The notes under the pieces were generated by a model. It ran no database searches. It was not told the origin of the DNA and saw only the letters and a program-made list of their open reading frames with translations. A stretch of DNA of 64,000 bases from Costertonia aggregata (GTDB lineage Bacteria > Bacteroidota > Bacteroidia > Flavobacteriales > Flavobacteriaceae), in the NCBI RefSeq assembly GCF_013402795.1, contig NZ_CP058595.1:3636001-3700000 (forward strand), in the 5' to 3' direction. Below, one piece after another: positions 17,933-25,777 of this stretch. The number at the start of each line of letters is the position of its first letter. Positions within the stretch are counted from its first letter, which is position 1. The translations under genes were made by a program, and so were the position numbers.

Positions 17933-18020
17933 AGAATCTTGAAAATAGGTTCATTCCTTGGAATTTAATTCAGTATTCGCTATTTTACACCAATAGTATG
18001 ATGATTTAAATATAAAAAAT
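17933..18020 (+). promoter_or_regulatory. Upstream region of parDE
   Basis: The short stretch between leader element a and parD contains CTATTTTACACCAATAG (17979-17995), a variant of the TATTTTAC motif that also follows copies c and d. ParD would be expected to bind near here, but I cannot place an operator. Confidence 0.3.
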
Positions 18021-18278
18021 ATGGCAACAGTTCGTAAAACGGTAACATTTACAGAACAACAGGATAAATGGATAAAAGCTCAAATCGAAGCGGGTGAGTA
18101 TACCAATGACAGTGAGTATTTGCGAAATCTTGTACGTCAAGACCAAGCAAATAATGCAAAATTTCTTTCGCTTAAAACCAAACTTATAGAAGGCCTCGAA
18201 GGCGGTGTTAGCACGAAATCATTACCGGAAATCATGAAAGAAGTGGAAACACGTATGCGCGAAGATGGCCGTTTATAA
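18021..18278 (+). CDS. parD: ParD-family antitoxin
   Basis: The 85-residue protein has an N-terminal ribbon-helix-helix (KTVTFTEQQDKWIKAQIEAGEYTNDSEYLRNLVRQDQ), the hallmark of ParD/CC2985 antitoxins. A C-terminal helix should wrap the toxin. It neutralises ParE and represses its own operon. The parE start codon lies inside its last codons (14-bp overlap), which couples their translation. It is the first cargo of the repeat-rich island and lies about 90 bp after a copy of the recurring leader element. Confidence 0.9.
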   Translation: MATVRKTVTFTEQQDKWIKAQIEAGEYTNDSEYLRNLVRQDQANNAKFLSLKTKLIEGLEGGVSTKSLPEIMKEVETRMREDGRL

Positions 18279-18555
18279 ACTCTCTAGCAAAGCCGAAATT
18301 GATTTGGCTGAAATGTATGAGTTTGGCATATACAAATTTGGGTTATCCCAAGCGCAGAAGTATTTTTATAGTATGCATGAAACTTTTGAAGTGCTATCTG
18401 AAAACATGAATTTAGGCCGAGACGCTTCAGAATTCATTTCCGACCTGAAAAGATTCGCTTATAAAGCGCACACCATATTTTATCTTCATACGGCAAGCGG
18501 AATTTTTATTCTCAGGGTACTGAGTCAACACATGGATTACGAGCGAAACCTGTAA
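18265..18555 (+). CDS. parE: ParE/RelE-superfamily toxin
   Basis: The 96-residue protein matches the ParE fold: KLSSKAEIDLAEMYEFGIYKFGLSQAQKY forms the N-terminal helical hairpin, and RFAYKAHTIFYLHTASGIFILRVLSQHMDY is the conserved beta-sheet end. Characterised ParE toxins poison DNA gyrase. It overlaps parD by 14 bp and is complete, so the pair is probably functional. In this setting the module may stabilise the accessory island or contribute to phage defence; that is inference. Confidence 0.9.
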   Translation: MAVYKLSSKAEIDLAEMYEFGIYKFGLSQAQKYFYSMHETFEVLSENMNLGRDASEFISDLKRFAYKAHTIFYLHTASGIFILRVLSQHMDYERNL

Positions 18556-18654
18556 CTGAGCTATGAATACACAAAAATTAGATTTAACTTACAGCAATTT
18601 TATATAACGTCGGATTATGGAACATTTGTGTTCTATGATGTTTTGCGTGTCGCC

Positions 18655-18677
18655 TGTCCTGAGCGTAGTCGAAGGAT
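18655..18677 (+). repeat. REP-like imperfect palindrome
   Basis: CCTGTCCTGAGCGTAGTCGA and the following AGGA resemble a short imperfect palindrome (TCCT...AGGA ends, TGAGC...GTCGA core) that I recognise as recurrent in intergenic DNA of many bacteria. It sits between parE and the leader element of the restriction-modification module. No transposase lies beside it. Confidence 0.4.
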
Positions 18678-18813
18678 AACTTTGCTTGGGTAAAGCAAAG
18701 TCTTCTGCACTATACTTTCTATAAATTTTTCTTTTAAAAGTTTTTTTTCAAAAGGTAATGGAACACTTATTATGCGAGCCGACGATAGGAGGGAGGGCAA
18801 TGTGTGTGGAATG
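18677..18813 (+). repeat. Leader element copy b (upstream of the R-M operon)
   Basis: This 137-bp block matches 22497-22632 over its whole length by eye (roughly 85 percent). It opens with a perfect hairpin, ACTTTGCTT-GGGT-AAGCAAAGT within TAACTTTGCTTGGGTAAAGC, and passes through AAAGGTAATGGAACACTTAT. It ends with CCGACGATAGGAGGGAGGGC and AATGTGTGTGGAATG. The same 3' part stands before parD (17881) and, diverged, before the graspetide gene (25690). It lies 72 bp upstream of the methyltransferase start. Confidence 0.8.
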
Positions 18814-18884
18814 ATTAGATGTTCCTAGGTTTTTACTCTTAGAGTTAATATATTTGGTCTATAAAAATTTTCGACAACGAAAAA

Positions 18885-20309
18885 ATGGAAGGTACCAAAA
18901 TAACCACAAAAGAAGCTGCATCAAAATTAAATCTAACCCCGCAACAAGTTCGAAACCTTTGTCGGTATGACAAGTTACCAGGTGAAAAACTTGGTAACTC
19001 CTGGATTATTAATGAGGAGGAAGTTGAGTATTATAAATCTAATAATAGTTGCGGTAAAACTGAGGATAAAAAATTATCCAAACAAGAAAACACGAATAGA
19101 TTTAAGTTTAATGAACCAATAGCCCTTTCGTTTTTTACAGGTGCAATGGGATTGGATTTAGGTATAGAGAAAGCAGGCTTTAAAACATTATTGGCCTGTG
19201 AGGTTGATAAAGCTAGTAGAAAGACGATAATTCGAAATAAGCCGGAAATAGCATTAATAAGTGATATTCGCGACTACAGTGCTCAGAATATTAGAGAAAA
19301 AGCTGGTCTAACTGAAACTGACGAAATTGATTTAATTATTGGTGGCCCACCTTGTCAGGCTTTTAGCACGGCGGGTAAAAGGAAAGGATTTGAAGATGAG
19401 AGAGGCAATGTTTTTTTAAAGTTCATAGAAAGGATTCTTGAATTACAACCAAAATATGCAGTAATAGAGAACGTTAGGGGTATATTATCTGCCCCTTTAA
19501 AACATAGGCCACATAATCAAAGAGGTAAGGAGTTTGATGATTTAGAGTTTCAAGAGTTAAAAGGCGGTGCTTTATTAAATATTGTAAATACACTGCGAGA
19601 TAATGGTTATGGTGTAAGCTTTAATCTCTATAACTCAGCGAACTTTGGCACCCCGCAAAAAAGGGAACGTGTAATCATCATTGCTTCTCGTGATGGTAGT
19701 AGATTGCCATATTTAACTCCTACGCATTCTGAAAATGGCGAGTTCGGTTTACCTAAATGGACGACTTTCGCCGATGCTGTAAATAATTTGACTTCTGATT
19801 CAAAGAATCATGTCAATTTTCCAGAAAAACGACTAAAATACTACAGAATGCTCGGTCCGGGGCAGTATTGGAAGGATTTACCATTAGAAACTCAAAAGGA
19901 GGCAATGGGTAAATCATTTTATTCTGGTGGTGGGAAAACAGGCTTCTTTAGAAGGTTAGCTTGGGACAAGCCATCCCCAACTCTTGTAACGCACCCTGCA
20001 ATGCCAGCAACAGATTTAGCGCATCCCGAAAAAAACAGACCTTTGACCGTTGAAGAGTACAAAAGAATTCAACAATTTCCTGATGATTGGAATATCGAAG
20101 GAAGTTTGATTGAACAATATAAACAAATTGGAAATGCCGTTCCTGTAGGATTGGGAAAAGCAGTTGGCAAAGCTATTTTGGCCCATATGAATGATAAGGT
20201 GCCTATCCAATACAAAGATTTCAAATATTCAAGATATACATCAACTAATGACAGAAGCTGGGAATTGAATATTATGAAAATAATGAATCAATATAAAATG
20301 GTCATTTGA
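18885..20309 (+). CDS. DNA (cytosine-5) methyltransferase with N-terminal HTH domain
   Basis: The 474-residue protein carries the ordered C5-methyltransferase motifs: [12 protein letters not shown] (about 83-93), [16 protein letters not shown] with catalytic Cys157, VI IENVRG (194-199), [13 protein letters not shown] (258-266) and [16 protein letters not shown] near residue 420. Residues 1-52 are an excisionase/MerR-like helix-turn-helix ([20 protein letters not shown]...[14 protein letters not shown]). This is unusual and suggests self-regulation of the operon. It methylates a cytosine in its site, protecting DNA from the nuclease encoded next, whose start overlaps its stop by 4 bp. The target sequence is not readable from the protein. 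Confidence 0.92.
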   Translation: MEGTKITTKEAASKLNLTPQQVRNLCRYDKLPGEKLGNSWIINEEEVEYYKSNNSCGKTEDKKLSKQENTNRFKFNEPIALSFFTGAMGLDLGIEKAGFKTLLACEVDKASRKTIIRNKPEIALISDIRDYSAQNIREKAGLTETDEIDLIIGGPPCQAFSTAGKRKGFEDERGNVFLKFIERILELQPKYAVIENVRGILSAPLKHRPHNQRGKEFDDLEFQELKGGALLNIVNTLRDNGYGVSFNLYNSANFGTPQKRERVIIIASRDGSRLPYLTPTHSENGEFGLPKWTTFADAVNNLTSDSKNHVNFPEKRLKYYRMLGPGQYWKDLPLETQKEAMGKSFYSGGGKTGFFRRLAWDKPSPTLVTHPAMPATDLAHPEKNRPLTVEEYKRIQQFPDDWNIEGSLIEQYKQIGNAVPVGLGKAVGKAILAHMNDKVPIQYKDFKYSRYTSTNDRSWELNIMKIMNQYKMVI

Positions 20310-21055
20310 TGAATGATTTGAATCTAGATGACGTAAAGCAGTACGTCGAGGATAACATTGGCACTTTCCACAAGAAAAGAACAGATAAGCTGGCCGACCT
20401 TGAGTTAAAGACAATTCTAAAAAGGAAAAATCCCTATTTATTTAAAGCCAAAAATGTTTTGGTTGCTGCTGAGATAATCCAAGGTATTTTAGATGCATGG
20501 GTTTCATCAAGTGAAGAAGGTATTTTTGGCGACTGGCTCGAAGGACTTGCGATTTTTGTAAATCAAAAAGTATATGGCGGTTGGAAATCTGGTATGGATG
20601 GTATAGACTTGGAATTTGATAAAAATGGTGCGAGACACATAGTTACTATAAAATCTGGACCAGATTGGTCAAATAGTAGTTCTTGGAAGAAAATGATTGA
20701 TAATTTTGATTCCGCCAGAAAAAGGCTTAAAACTTCGGGTGGGGGAATCAATGTTGTAGCCGTAAACGGATGTTGTTACGGTAGATCATCAAAACGTTAT
20801 GAGTATAAGAAAAAGGGTGATTTATATAAATATTGTGGGCAATCATTTTGGGCTTATATTTCCAACGATGATGATTTATATAAGGATTTAATCGTACCAA
20901 TAGGCTATAAGGCTAAAGAGAAGAACGAAGAATTCCTAGAATCTTATTCCAAAATATTAAACAAATTTACTTTAGAATTTTCGCAAAGTTTCTGCTTTGA
21001 AAACGGAGAAATTGATTGGGATAAATTAGTAGAATTCAATTCAAGTAGACGCTAA
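20306..21055 (+). CDS. PmeII-family type II restriction endonuclease
   Basis: The 249-residue protein resembles PmeII-family restriction enzymes. Blocks include [51 protein letters not shown] (a PD-(D/E)XK-like core with Asp, Glu and TIKSG) and VNGCCYGRS, with PIGYKAKE later. The start (ATGATGAATGAT, 20306) overlaps the methyltransferase stop as ATGA, so expression is coupled. It should cut the sequence methylated by the upstream enzyme. Intact catalytic residues argue for activity; the recognition site is unknown. Confidence 0.8.
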   Translation: MMNDLNLDDVKQYVEDNIGTFHKKRTDKLADLELKTILKRKNPYLFKAKNVLVAAEIIQGILDAWVSSSEEGIFGDWLEGLAIFVNQKVYGGWKSGMDGIDLEFDKNGARHIVTIKSGPDWSNSSSWKKMIDNFDSARKRLKTSGGGINVVAVNGCCYGRSSKRYEYKKKGDLYKYCGQSFWAYISNDDDLYKDLIVPIGYKAKEKNEEFLESYSKILNKFTLEFSQSFCFENGEIDWDKLVEFNSSRR

Positions 21056-21069
21056 TTACACTTATTAAA

Positions 21070-21576
21070 ATGATTAATTGGCAATACTTTCCGAAGTCCG
21101 ATAAAATTCCTTCACATTTAAGCGAATTAGTTGAAGTCTTTGAAAACCATAAAGAAAAGATTGCATCAGAGAATCATCAGTTTTCTAGTGATGAAGTCTT
21201 AACAAGACTAAGGGATGGGTTTGAGCTAATTGGATATAAAGTGGAAAAGTCAAAAAAGCGAGTCGATAAGATTCAGGTACCTGTTCTATTTGGTAGAAAT
21301 GGGAAGCTCGATAAATATTTCGAGGCTGACGGTTTAAATGAAGAGTTTAAAACGATAATAGAAGTAGAAGCGGGAAGAGCTGTTGCAAACTATCAGTTTC
21401 TGAAAGACCTTTTTCAGGCCTCTGTAATGCACGATATTGAATATCTAGTTATTGCAGTTAGAAATATCTATAAATCTGGTAGAGATTTCGAAAAAGTAAT
21501 ATCGTTTTTGGATACTCTTTATGCAAGCAATAGATTGAAGCTGCCTCTATCAGGGATATTAATTATCGGTTACTAA
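21070..21576 (+). CDS. Restriction-endonuclease-like protein, third gene of the R-M operon
   Basis: The 168-residue protein starts 14 bp after the PmeII-like gene. The segment YFEADGLNEEFKTIIEVEAGRA followed by QFLKDLFQASVMHDIEYLVIAV has the Asp...Glu-x-Glu spacing of a PD-(D/E)XK nuclease core, seen in small BglII- or EcoRII-type companion proteins. It could be a second nuclease subunit, an accessory specificity protein or a second independent restriction enzyme. No helicase or specificity gene is present, so this is a compact type II-like system. Confidence 0.65.
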   Translation: MINWQYFPKSDKIPSHLSELVEVFENHKEKIASENHQFSSDEVLTRLRDGFELIGYKVEKSKKRVDKIQVPVLFGRNGKLDKYFEADGLNEEFKTIIEVEAGRAVANYQFLKDLFQASVMHDIEYLVIAVRNIYKSGRDFEKVISFLDTLYASNRLKLPLSGILIIGY

Positions 21577-21603
21577 AATGAGGATTTTAGGTACAAGTTT
21601 AAT

Positions 21604-21820
21604 GGCCTAAGAGAATTTTAGCCAAACAATAGGCGAGGGGAGCGGCCATATTCTAGAGGGTTAGTAATTAGGTTTGTTAAGCACCTTAATTTCTCAGAGA
21701 GTTCAAAGTAGTCTTAAGAGTTAGAATGCTTTCTAGAATATAGCGACTGAGCCGTACATTGTTTCTAAAATTATCTGTAAGCCTTGATTTTTATGTTTCT
21801 TTTTTTATCAAGAAAAAAAG
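21604..21820 (+). repeat. Repeat segment alpha, copy 1
   Basis: This segment is colinear with 30339-30557. Shared blocks are GGCCTAAGAGAATTTT, AACAATAGG.GAG.GGAGCG, TAGCGAC.GA.CCGTACATTG and TTTCTAAAATTATCTGTAAG, then CCTTGATTTTT and a T/A-rich hairpin. The two copies have nearly equal length (217 and 219 bp). Copy 1 follows the R-M operon and copy 2 follows the KAP gene, so alpha marks module 3' ends. I see no gene in it. Confidence 0.8.
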
Positions 21821-21823
21821 AAA
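21796..21823 (+). terminator. Hairpin at the end of segment alpha
   Basis: TTTCTTTTTTT (21796-21806) pairs with AAAAAAAGAAA (21813-21823) around the loop ATCAAG. The stem is A/T-only apart from one C-G pair, so it is weaker than classical terminators, but it is preserved in the second alpha copy near 30537-30557. Confidence 0.45.
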
Positions 21824-21874
21824 AGAGACTTCAATAAACACTGTACTAGTCAATGCCAACGCTACATCTGGTCC

Positions 21875-21907
21875 AAAATTTCAGAGATACTTAATCTCTA
21901 AAATTTT
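21875..21907 (+). terminator. Terminator-like hairpin in the short spacer between alpha and beta
   Basis: AAAATTT-C-AGAGAT (21875-21888) pairs with ATCTCT-A-AAATTTT (21894-21907) around the loop ACTTA. The hairpin lies in the roughly 90-bp spacer that takes the place of a whole gene in the other copy of this repeat. It may be the tail of a lost cargo gene. Confidence 0.45.
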
Positions 21908-22016
21908 ATCCTATTTTACATAATGTTAGAAGCCCCTAAAGAAAAACTTCAAACAAGACGAGAGGTTAGCAAGGGCTAAGAATTTTGCTCGCTTTGCCCA
22001 CGCATCATCTCGCTCA

Positions 22017-22049
22017 TATTTTAAAAGGTCTACCAGACCTTTTAAAATA
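22017..22049. repeat. 15-bp perfect inverted repeat
   Basis: TATTTTAAAAGGTCT (22017-22031) and AGACCTTTTAAAATA (22035-22049) are exact reverse complements around the loop ACC. It lies in beta copy 1 and is absent from beta copy 2, so it is a local insertion or a lost feature. Confidence 0.85.
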
Positions 22050-22154
22050 CTGCCGTTAGCTGTTGCGGCAAGTTGACGGGAATGTCGTAGAAAAAAATCT
22101 TGCAGGGTTTTTCCTCGATCAAACAAACCTAAAAGGCTAGCTTTTAAATGGCGT

Positions 22155-22236
22155 TGGCAAGCGATGGCAAATTGTGTTTAAAATAAATTGCCTGAGCAAT
22201 TTGATTTTAAAAAGCAATCGAGCGCTTGGTAGCGGC
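22155..22236. repeat. Long imperfect palindrome conserved in both beta copies
   Basis: TTTAAAAT-AAATTGC pairs with GCAATTT-G-ATTTTAAA around the loop CTGA (core stem 22185-22202, extended stem 15 bp with a one-base bulge). Outside it CAAGCG faces CGCTTG. In the second copy (about 31653-31733) CGCTTG has become CGTTTG, which keeps pairing through G-T. The fold could be a recombination site or a structured RNA. Confidence 0.55.
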
Positions 22237-22496
22237 TATTTTACATAACGGCAAATTATGAGTACAGACGAAAGGTTTGTCGTGAGGGTTGCGGAATTTC
22301 GAAGTTTGAAATAAGTTTTATTTTGTGTGGAAAATTTGAAGTAGCGTAAATTAAAAAGGTTGATGACCCTGTTGGTAATTCGCTTAAAAGCTATAAATAC
22401 GAGGGATATTTTACATAATAGAATTATGACTTACAGCTAAAATTTTGAACCTGAAATACTTATATATCAATCTGTATCATAATGTTCCGCGTTATG

Positions 22497-22632
22497 TAAC
22501 TTTGCTTGGGTAAAGCAAAGTAATTGGTACTTCACTTTCTTTAAATTTTTCTTCTAAAAAGTTTCTTTGAAAAGGTAATGGAACACTTATTACTGACCGA
22601 CGGTAGGAGGGAGGGCAATGTGTGTGTAATGG
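22497..22632 (+). repeat. Leader element copy c
   Basis: This 136-bp block matches 18677-18813, including the ACTTTGCTT/AAGCAAAGT hairpin, AAAGGTAATGGAACACTTAT, CCGACGGTAGGAGGGAGGGC and AATGTGTGTG. It directly follows beta copy 1 and lies about 150-210 bp upstream of the secreted-protein gene at 22843. The downstream stretch 22668-22707 (CGTAATTGGATACTTGTTAA) is nearly repeated at 25778-25818 before the graspetide gene and may be a promoter. Confidence 0.8.
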
Positions 22633-22667
22633 TATTTTACTACAAATATCAATTATTTACAGAAAAC

Positions 22668-22707
22668 CGTAATTGGATACTTGTTAATTTTTTATATATT
22701 TAGAATC
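22668..22707 (+). promoter_or_regulatory. Shared AT-rich promoter-like segment (copy 1)
   Basis: CGTAATTGGATACTTGTTAA followed by an A/T stretch with TATATTTA and GAATCC is almost repeated at 25778-25818. TTG and TATATTTA could serve as Bacteroidota -33/-7-like boxes, though their spacing is short. Conservation in front of two unrelated operons suggests a carried promoter. Confidence 0.4.
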
Positions 22708-22842
22708 CTCAAAATATTTTATTTCCTACAATTTATTTCTTCCCCCTAAGTTAAAATACCCTTTGATGGGTATTGTAATTAGTTGATGAAAATTAAAGAT
22801 TTGCTGAATCTAAATATAGAATATTCTAAAGTGTTAATACAG

Positions 22843-24717
22843 ATGGAGTTAAAGTCCGAAAATTCGATATTTCATCAGAATAAATTTTATTTATGCCTAT
22901 TTGTTTTAGGCGTTTTGACAAATTTTAATTCATTTGCCCAAGAACTAAAGGCAAGTTTTACTCTTGACACTGCAAAGACACAGGTTTTTCCTTTTGACCT
23001 AGATTTTAACTTGAAACTTGTTAGCCCAAAGAACAAACCATATCGAGCCGTTTACCTATATCGATTAGATAAAAATGGGAAGGTTGTAGTTGATAAAAAC
23101 ACATCTTTGAAGCAATATAGATGGACTACCGACTACAGAATAGAAGACATAGAAAAAAAAATTTCAATTGACTCAGCAGAGGCGGAAAATTATTTAAAGG
23201 CAAATGAAAGCCTTGAATCTTCTTGGAAACAACAAATAAAACAACTTGAAATAAGGAAAAAAGAAATTGAATCAAGAGCGTCAAATGATGAAAATGCACA
23301 GAAAGAACTGGGCAGATTGTCTAAACAAATTTATACAATTGAATATAAAATAAATAAGTACGTAAAATCAGACAGCTTAATCAATTATCATTTACTCAAC
23401 CGACAGAAACTTATAAAACAATTCAAAAAGAAACTTTCTATTATACCCCTCGATGAGGTAAATAGGATAAAGGATACCTTGGTTGTTCGTGTTGAACACC
23501 TAAAGCCAAATAAGAGATATCTGATTGTTGCTATGGATTATTTGAATAAAGTTAAAGTCCTGGCTAAGCTTGTAGAAGAGCATGATAGTTACGGGGATTT
23601 TGGAAAACACTATGCTTCGCTTATTCCCAAAAATTTTACTTCGGAAAATCAATGGAAAGAGCTTTCAGAGATTATTTCTCCAATATTACTTAAAAATCGA
23701 ATCCCTAAAATAAAAACTTTACTTAAAGAATACAATGAAAAACCAAGCTTGTCTCCTTTTCCACAAAGGATTAGTTTCCCCGGTTCTTATCCATATCCAA
23801 CTAGTTTAATTCAACAACATCTAACTAATGATTCTTTGTTCATCTTACCAAATGGCTCTAGTCTAGATTTTCGAGAGTTAAACGGAATTCTTGTTGTTTC
23901 AAAGAAATATGGAAATGACCTTGTAACTGGAGAAACGAGAATAGAGTTGAACGAAAAGAACAGGTTAAACATGAGTTTTGAACCTAAAACCAATCTTACT
24001 GAACAAAAAACAAACATATTATATCACTTAAATCTTGCAAACAAGGCCAAGCAATCTTTATACCTTCTTGAACAATCAGATTCGATAGTTTCAAAATATG
24101 AAAATTATTTCGATGATTTCATTGACATTTTGGAAGAAAATAAGATATGTATTAATGAAAAGCTACAAAAGAATAGTAAGATAGATGATAAATTACAAAA
24201 AGAGTTGTTACCTATAGGACAAAATTTCACAACTTTGGAGAAAACGACCAATTCATATAATTTCCTTACTAGGAATAGTAGGATAATTAAGCCTGATTTT
24301 GGTTTGTTATATTATCGCTCAGATGAAGGATTCCAAGGTGTTGCACCATTTGCGGGATTTCATTTTGGTATTCGCGGAAGAAATGAAGATGTTCCATTTA
24401 ATGAAATCCCAGGGTGGAAAAAGTATCTTACTTTCCAAGTAGGCGTGCCTTTTTTTACGGGTAGTTTAATTGAAGAGGGGCGTCGTAAACATCTGGTAGG
24501 TGACTCTTTCTCACTTTATGGAGGTGTTGGAGTTAACATTAATCACACAATAAGGATTAGTTATGGGGGAATTTTTTTCAGAGGAATAGATAGTAATTCC
24601 TCAGGTGAAGGAACCTTTAAGATAAAAACAGCGAAAGCGGTTTCAATTAGCATCAACTTAAAACTACAATCTTTATTTGAAGGTCTTTATGGATCGATTA
24701 AATCATTAAATCCGTAA
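22843..24717 (+). CDS. Secreted protein with coiled coil and C-terminal barrel-like region
   Basis: I do not recognise a family. The frame is open from 22783, but I choose the ATG at 22843 (MELKSEN), which leaves a normal signal peptide ending NSFAQE; the product is about 624 residues. A Lys/Glu-rich helical segment with coiled-coil character follows (roughly 120-200 of the chosen form). The last 150 residues have alternating strands (FGLLYYRSDEGFQGVAPFAGFHF, YLTFQVGVPFF, YGGVGVNINHTIRISYGG) ending near the C-terminus, like an outer-membrane barrel. It forms a module with a lipoprotein 2 bp downstream and a 71-residue protein. Confidence 0.7.
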   Translation: MELKSENSIFHQNKFYLCLFVLGVLTNFNSFAQELKASFTLDTAKTQVFPFDLDFNLKLVSPKNKPYRAVYLYRLDKNGKVVVDKNTSLKQYRWTTDYRIEDIEKKISIDSAEAENYLKANESLESSWKQQIKQLEIRKKEIESRASNDENAQKELGRLSKQIYTIEYKINKYVKSDSLINYHLLNRQKLIKQFKKKLSIIPLDEVNRIKDTLVVRVEHLKPNKRYLIVAMDYLNKVKVLAKLVEEHDSYGDFGKHYASLIPKNFTSENQWKELSEIISPILLKNRIPKIKTLLKEYNEKPSLSPFPQRISFPGSYPYPTSLIQQHLTNDSLFILPNGSSLDFRELNGILVVSKKYGNDLVTGETRIELNEKNRLNMSFEPKTNLTEQKTNILYHLNLANKAKQSLYLLEQSDSIVSKYENYFDDFIDILEENKICINEKLQKNSKIDDKLQKELLPIGQNFTTLEKTTNSYNFLTRNSRIIKPDFGLLYYRSDEGFQGVAPFAGFHFGIRGRNEDVPFNEIPGWKKYLTFQVGVPFFTGSLIEEGRRKHLVGDSFSLYGGVGVNINHTIRISYGGIFFRGIDSNSSGEGTFKIKTAKAVSISINLKLQSLFEGLYGSIKSLNP

Positions 24718-24719
24718 TA

Positions 24720-25436
24720 ATGAGATATAACACAATAATTCTAATAACGATTATAACTTTGATTGTGAATGGGTGCTATGATTCGGAAGAAGATCTGACT
24801 GTTAATAGACAGTTTAGCTTAAGGAATTTACAATCTAAAGACAGTATAATTGCAAATGGTTTCTCATTTTATTCTTTTGAAGTCGAAGTCCCAGGAGTTA
24901 GGTATGGTGGTTCAAAAGAAATTTCACTTGAAAGCACTTGGGGCGAATGGAATAATGGCACCAACTCGTCAACTATACAAATAAAGTATAACAAAATCAC
25001 AGATTCTTATACAGATACCGTTTTATTGAAGGCAGGAAGAGTACCAGGAGCATTTAGTATTGCGGTAACAGAAAAATCCAGTCATCTTGGGACGTATAAT
25101 TTTGACGCCATACCGCAATATCCTTCATTCATACAGATTTTAGCCGATTCTGTTCAACTCAAACTATCACCTGGAAATACTACAAAAATTAGAGCTCTTT
25201 TTTCAAACGATAACGGGTTCCCGAGCTACAATACTAAATTTCGTTTTAAAACACAGGACCCAGTTAGTATTTTCCCGAGAGATGTTTTTATTGACTCAGC
25301 AGAAACTATTGCCACATTACAAATATCGACAGAAACAAGAATAGATACGGTCAAGGTATACGGGGAACTACCAGATTTACATAACCCTCAACAGTTTTTT
25401 GCAGATACTTTAAAAATCAAAATTATTAATGAATAA
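24720..25436 (+). CDS. Lipoprotein with Ig-like/beta-sandwich pattern
   Basis: The 238-residue protein has lipobox IVNGCYDSEED (Cys about residue 19), with acidic residues after the Cys as in exported Bacteroidota lipoproteins. The body has repeated beta patterns (KDSIIANGFSFYSFEVEVPG, GNTTKIRALFSNDNGFP) resembling bacterial Ig-like or invasin-type domains. It starts 2 bp after the stop of the 22843 gene, so the two are cotranscribed and probably act together at the outer membrane. No homologue is recognised. Confidence 0.7.
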   Translation: MRYNTIILITIITLIVNGCYDSEEDLTVNRQFSLRNLQSKDSIIANGFSFYSFEVEVPGVRYGGSKEISLESTWGEWNNGTNSSTIQIKYNKITDSYTDTVLLKAGRVPGAFSIAVTEKSSHLGTYNFDAIPQYPSFIQILADSVQLKLSPGNTTKIRALFSNDNGFPSYNTKFRFKTQDPVSIFPRDVFIDSAETIATLQISTETRIDTVKVYGELPDLHNPQQFFADTLKIKIINE

Positions 25437-25445
25437 TCAAATATT

Positions 25446-25661
25446 ATGGCTGAAGAATTTAAATTGACACAAGAACAGGTAACCTTTATTAAGCAAAAAT
25501 TGGAGGTCGATACATTGAAGAATTTAATAATCACAATTGATGTGGAGTCTGCACCTATCAGAGAATTTAAAGAACAAGAGATAAATAGAATAACTAAATC
25601 ATCTTTTAGAATGAAGGGTTTTTGTCCACCAGATTTCATAAAATGGAAACCTACATGTTAA
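25446..25661 (+). CDS. Small protein of unknown function (71 residues)
   Basis: This short protein follows the lipoprotein gene by 9 bp on the same strand. It has no signal peptide, a charged N-terminal helix (FKLTQEQVTFIKQKLEVDTLKNLIITID) and a C-terminal segment with two Cys (GFCPPDFIKWKPTC). The even codon use and operon position support it as real. The function is unknown; it could be a cytoplasmic partner or an immunity-like protein for the two secreted products. Confidence 0.5.
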   Translation: MAEEFKLTQEQVTFIKQKLEVDTLKNLIITIDVESAPIREFKEQEINRITKSSFRMKGFCPPDFIKWKPTC

Positions 25662-25689
25662 GACTTTTGAATGTAAAAAATTAATTAAG

Positions 25690-25739
25690 AACTTATTACA
25701 GAACTCGACGTAGCAAGGCTGGAGATTTATGTGGAAGTC
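25690..25739 (+). repeat. Leader element copy d (diverged)
   Basis: ACTTATTACAGAACTCGACG, then TAG, AAGGCTGGAG, ATTTATGTGGAAGT align with the 3' part of the elements at 17881, 18763 and 22583 (ACTTATTA...CCGACGGTAG...GGAGGG...AATGTGTGTGGAATG). AATTTTAC follows, as TATTTTAC follows copy c. It precedes the graspetide operon by about 150 bp and is the most diverged copy. Confidence 0.55.
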
Positions 25740-25777
25740 TATATATTACTAAAATTTTACACTACCTAATAGATTTT

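Larger units (their letters stand above)
21912..22483 (+). repeat. Repeat segment beta, copy 1
   Basis: The segment is colinear with 31452-31981. TATTTTACATAA occurs at 21912-21923, 22237-22248 and 22407-22418 and divides it into three parts. Shared blocks include GGTTAGCAAGGGCTAAGAA, GTTAGCTGTTGCGGCAAG, GGCAAGCGATGGCAAATTG, ACGGCAAATTATGAGTACAG, TGATGACCCTGTTGGTAATT and CAATCTGTATCATAAT. No plausible gene is seen; the 66-residue minus-strand frame at 21926-22126 is inside the repeat and not convincing. Copy 1 has an extra 15-bp perfect hairpin at 22017-22049. Confidence 0.8.

Noticed and set aside
21926-22126. 66-residue minus-strand frame in repeat beta
   Set aside because: The frame is not kept in the second beta copy and crosses the 15-bp hairpin; it is best read as non-coding repeat.
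21604-22483. Classical integron attC sites
   Set aside because: I found GTTAGC- and TAACGG-like strings but no proper GTTRRRY/RYYYAAC pairs at stem ends, and no integron integrase is in the window.
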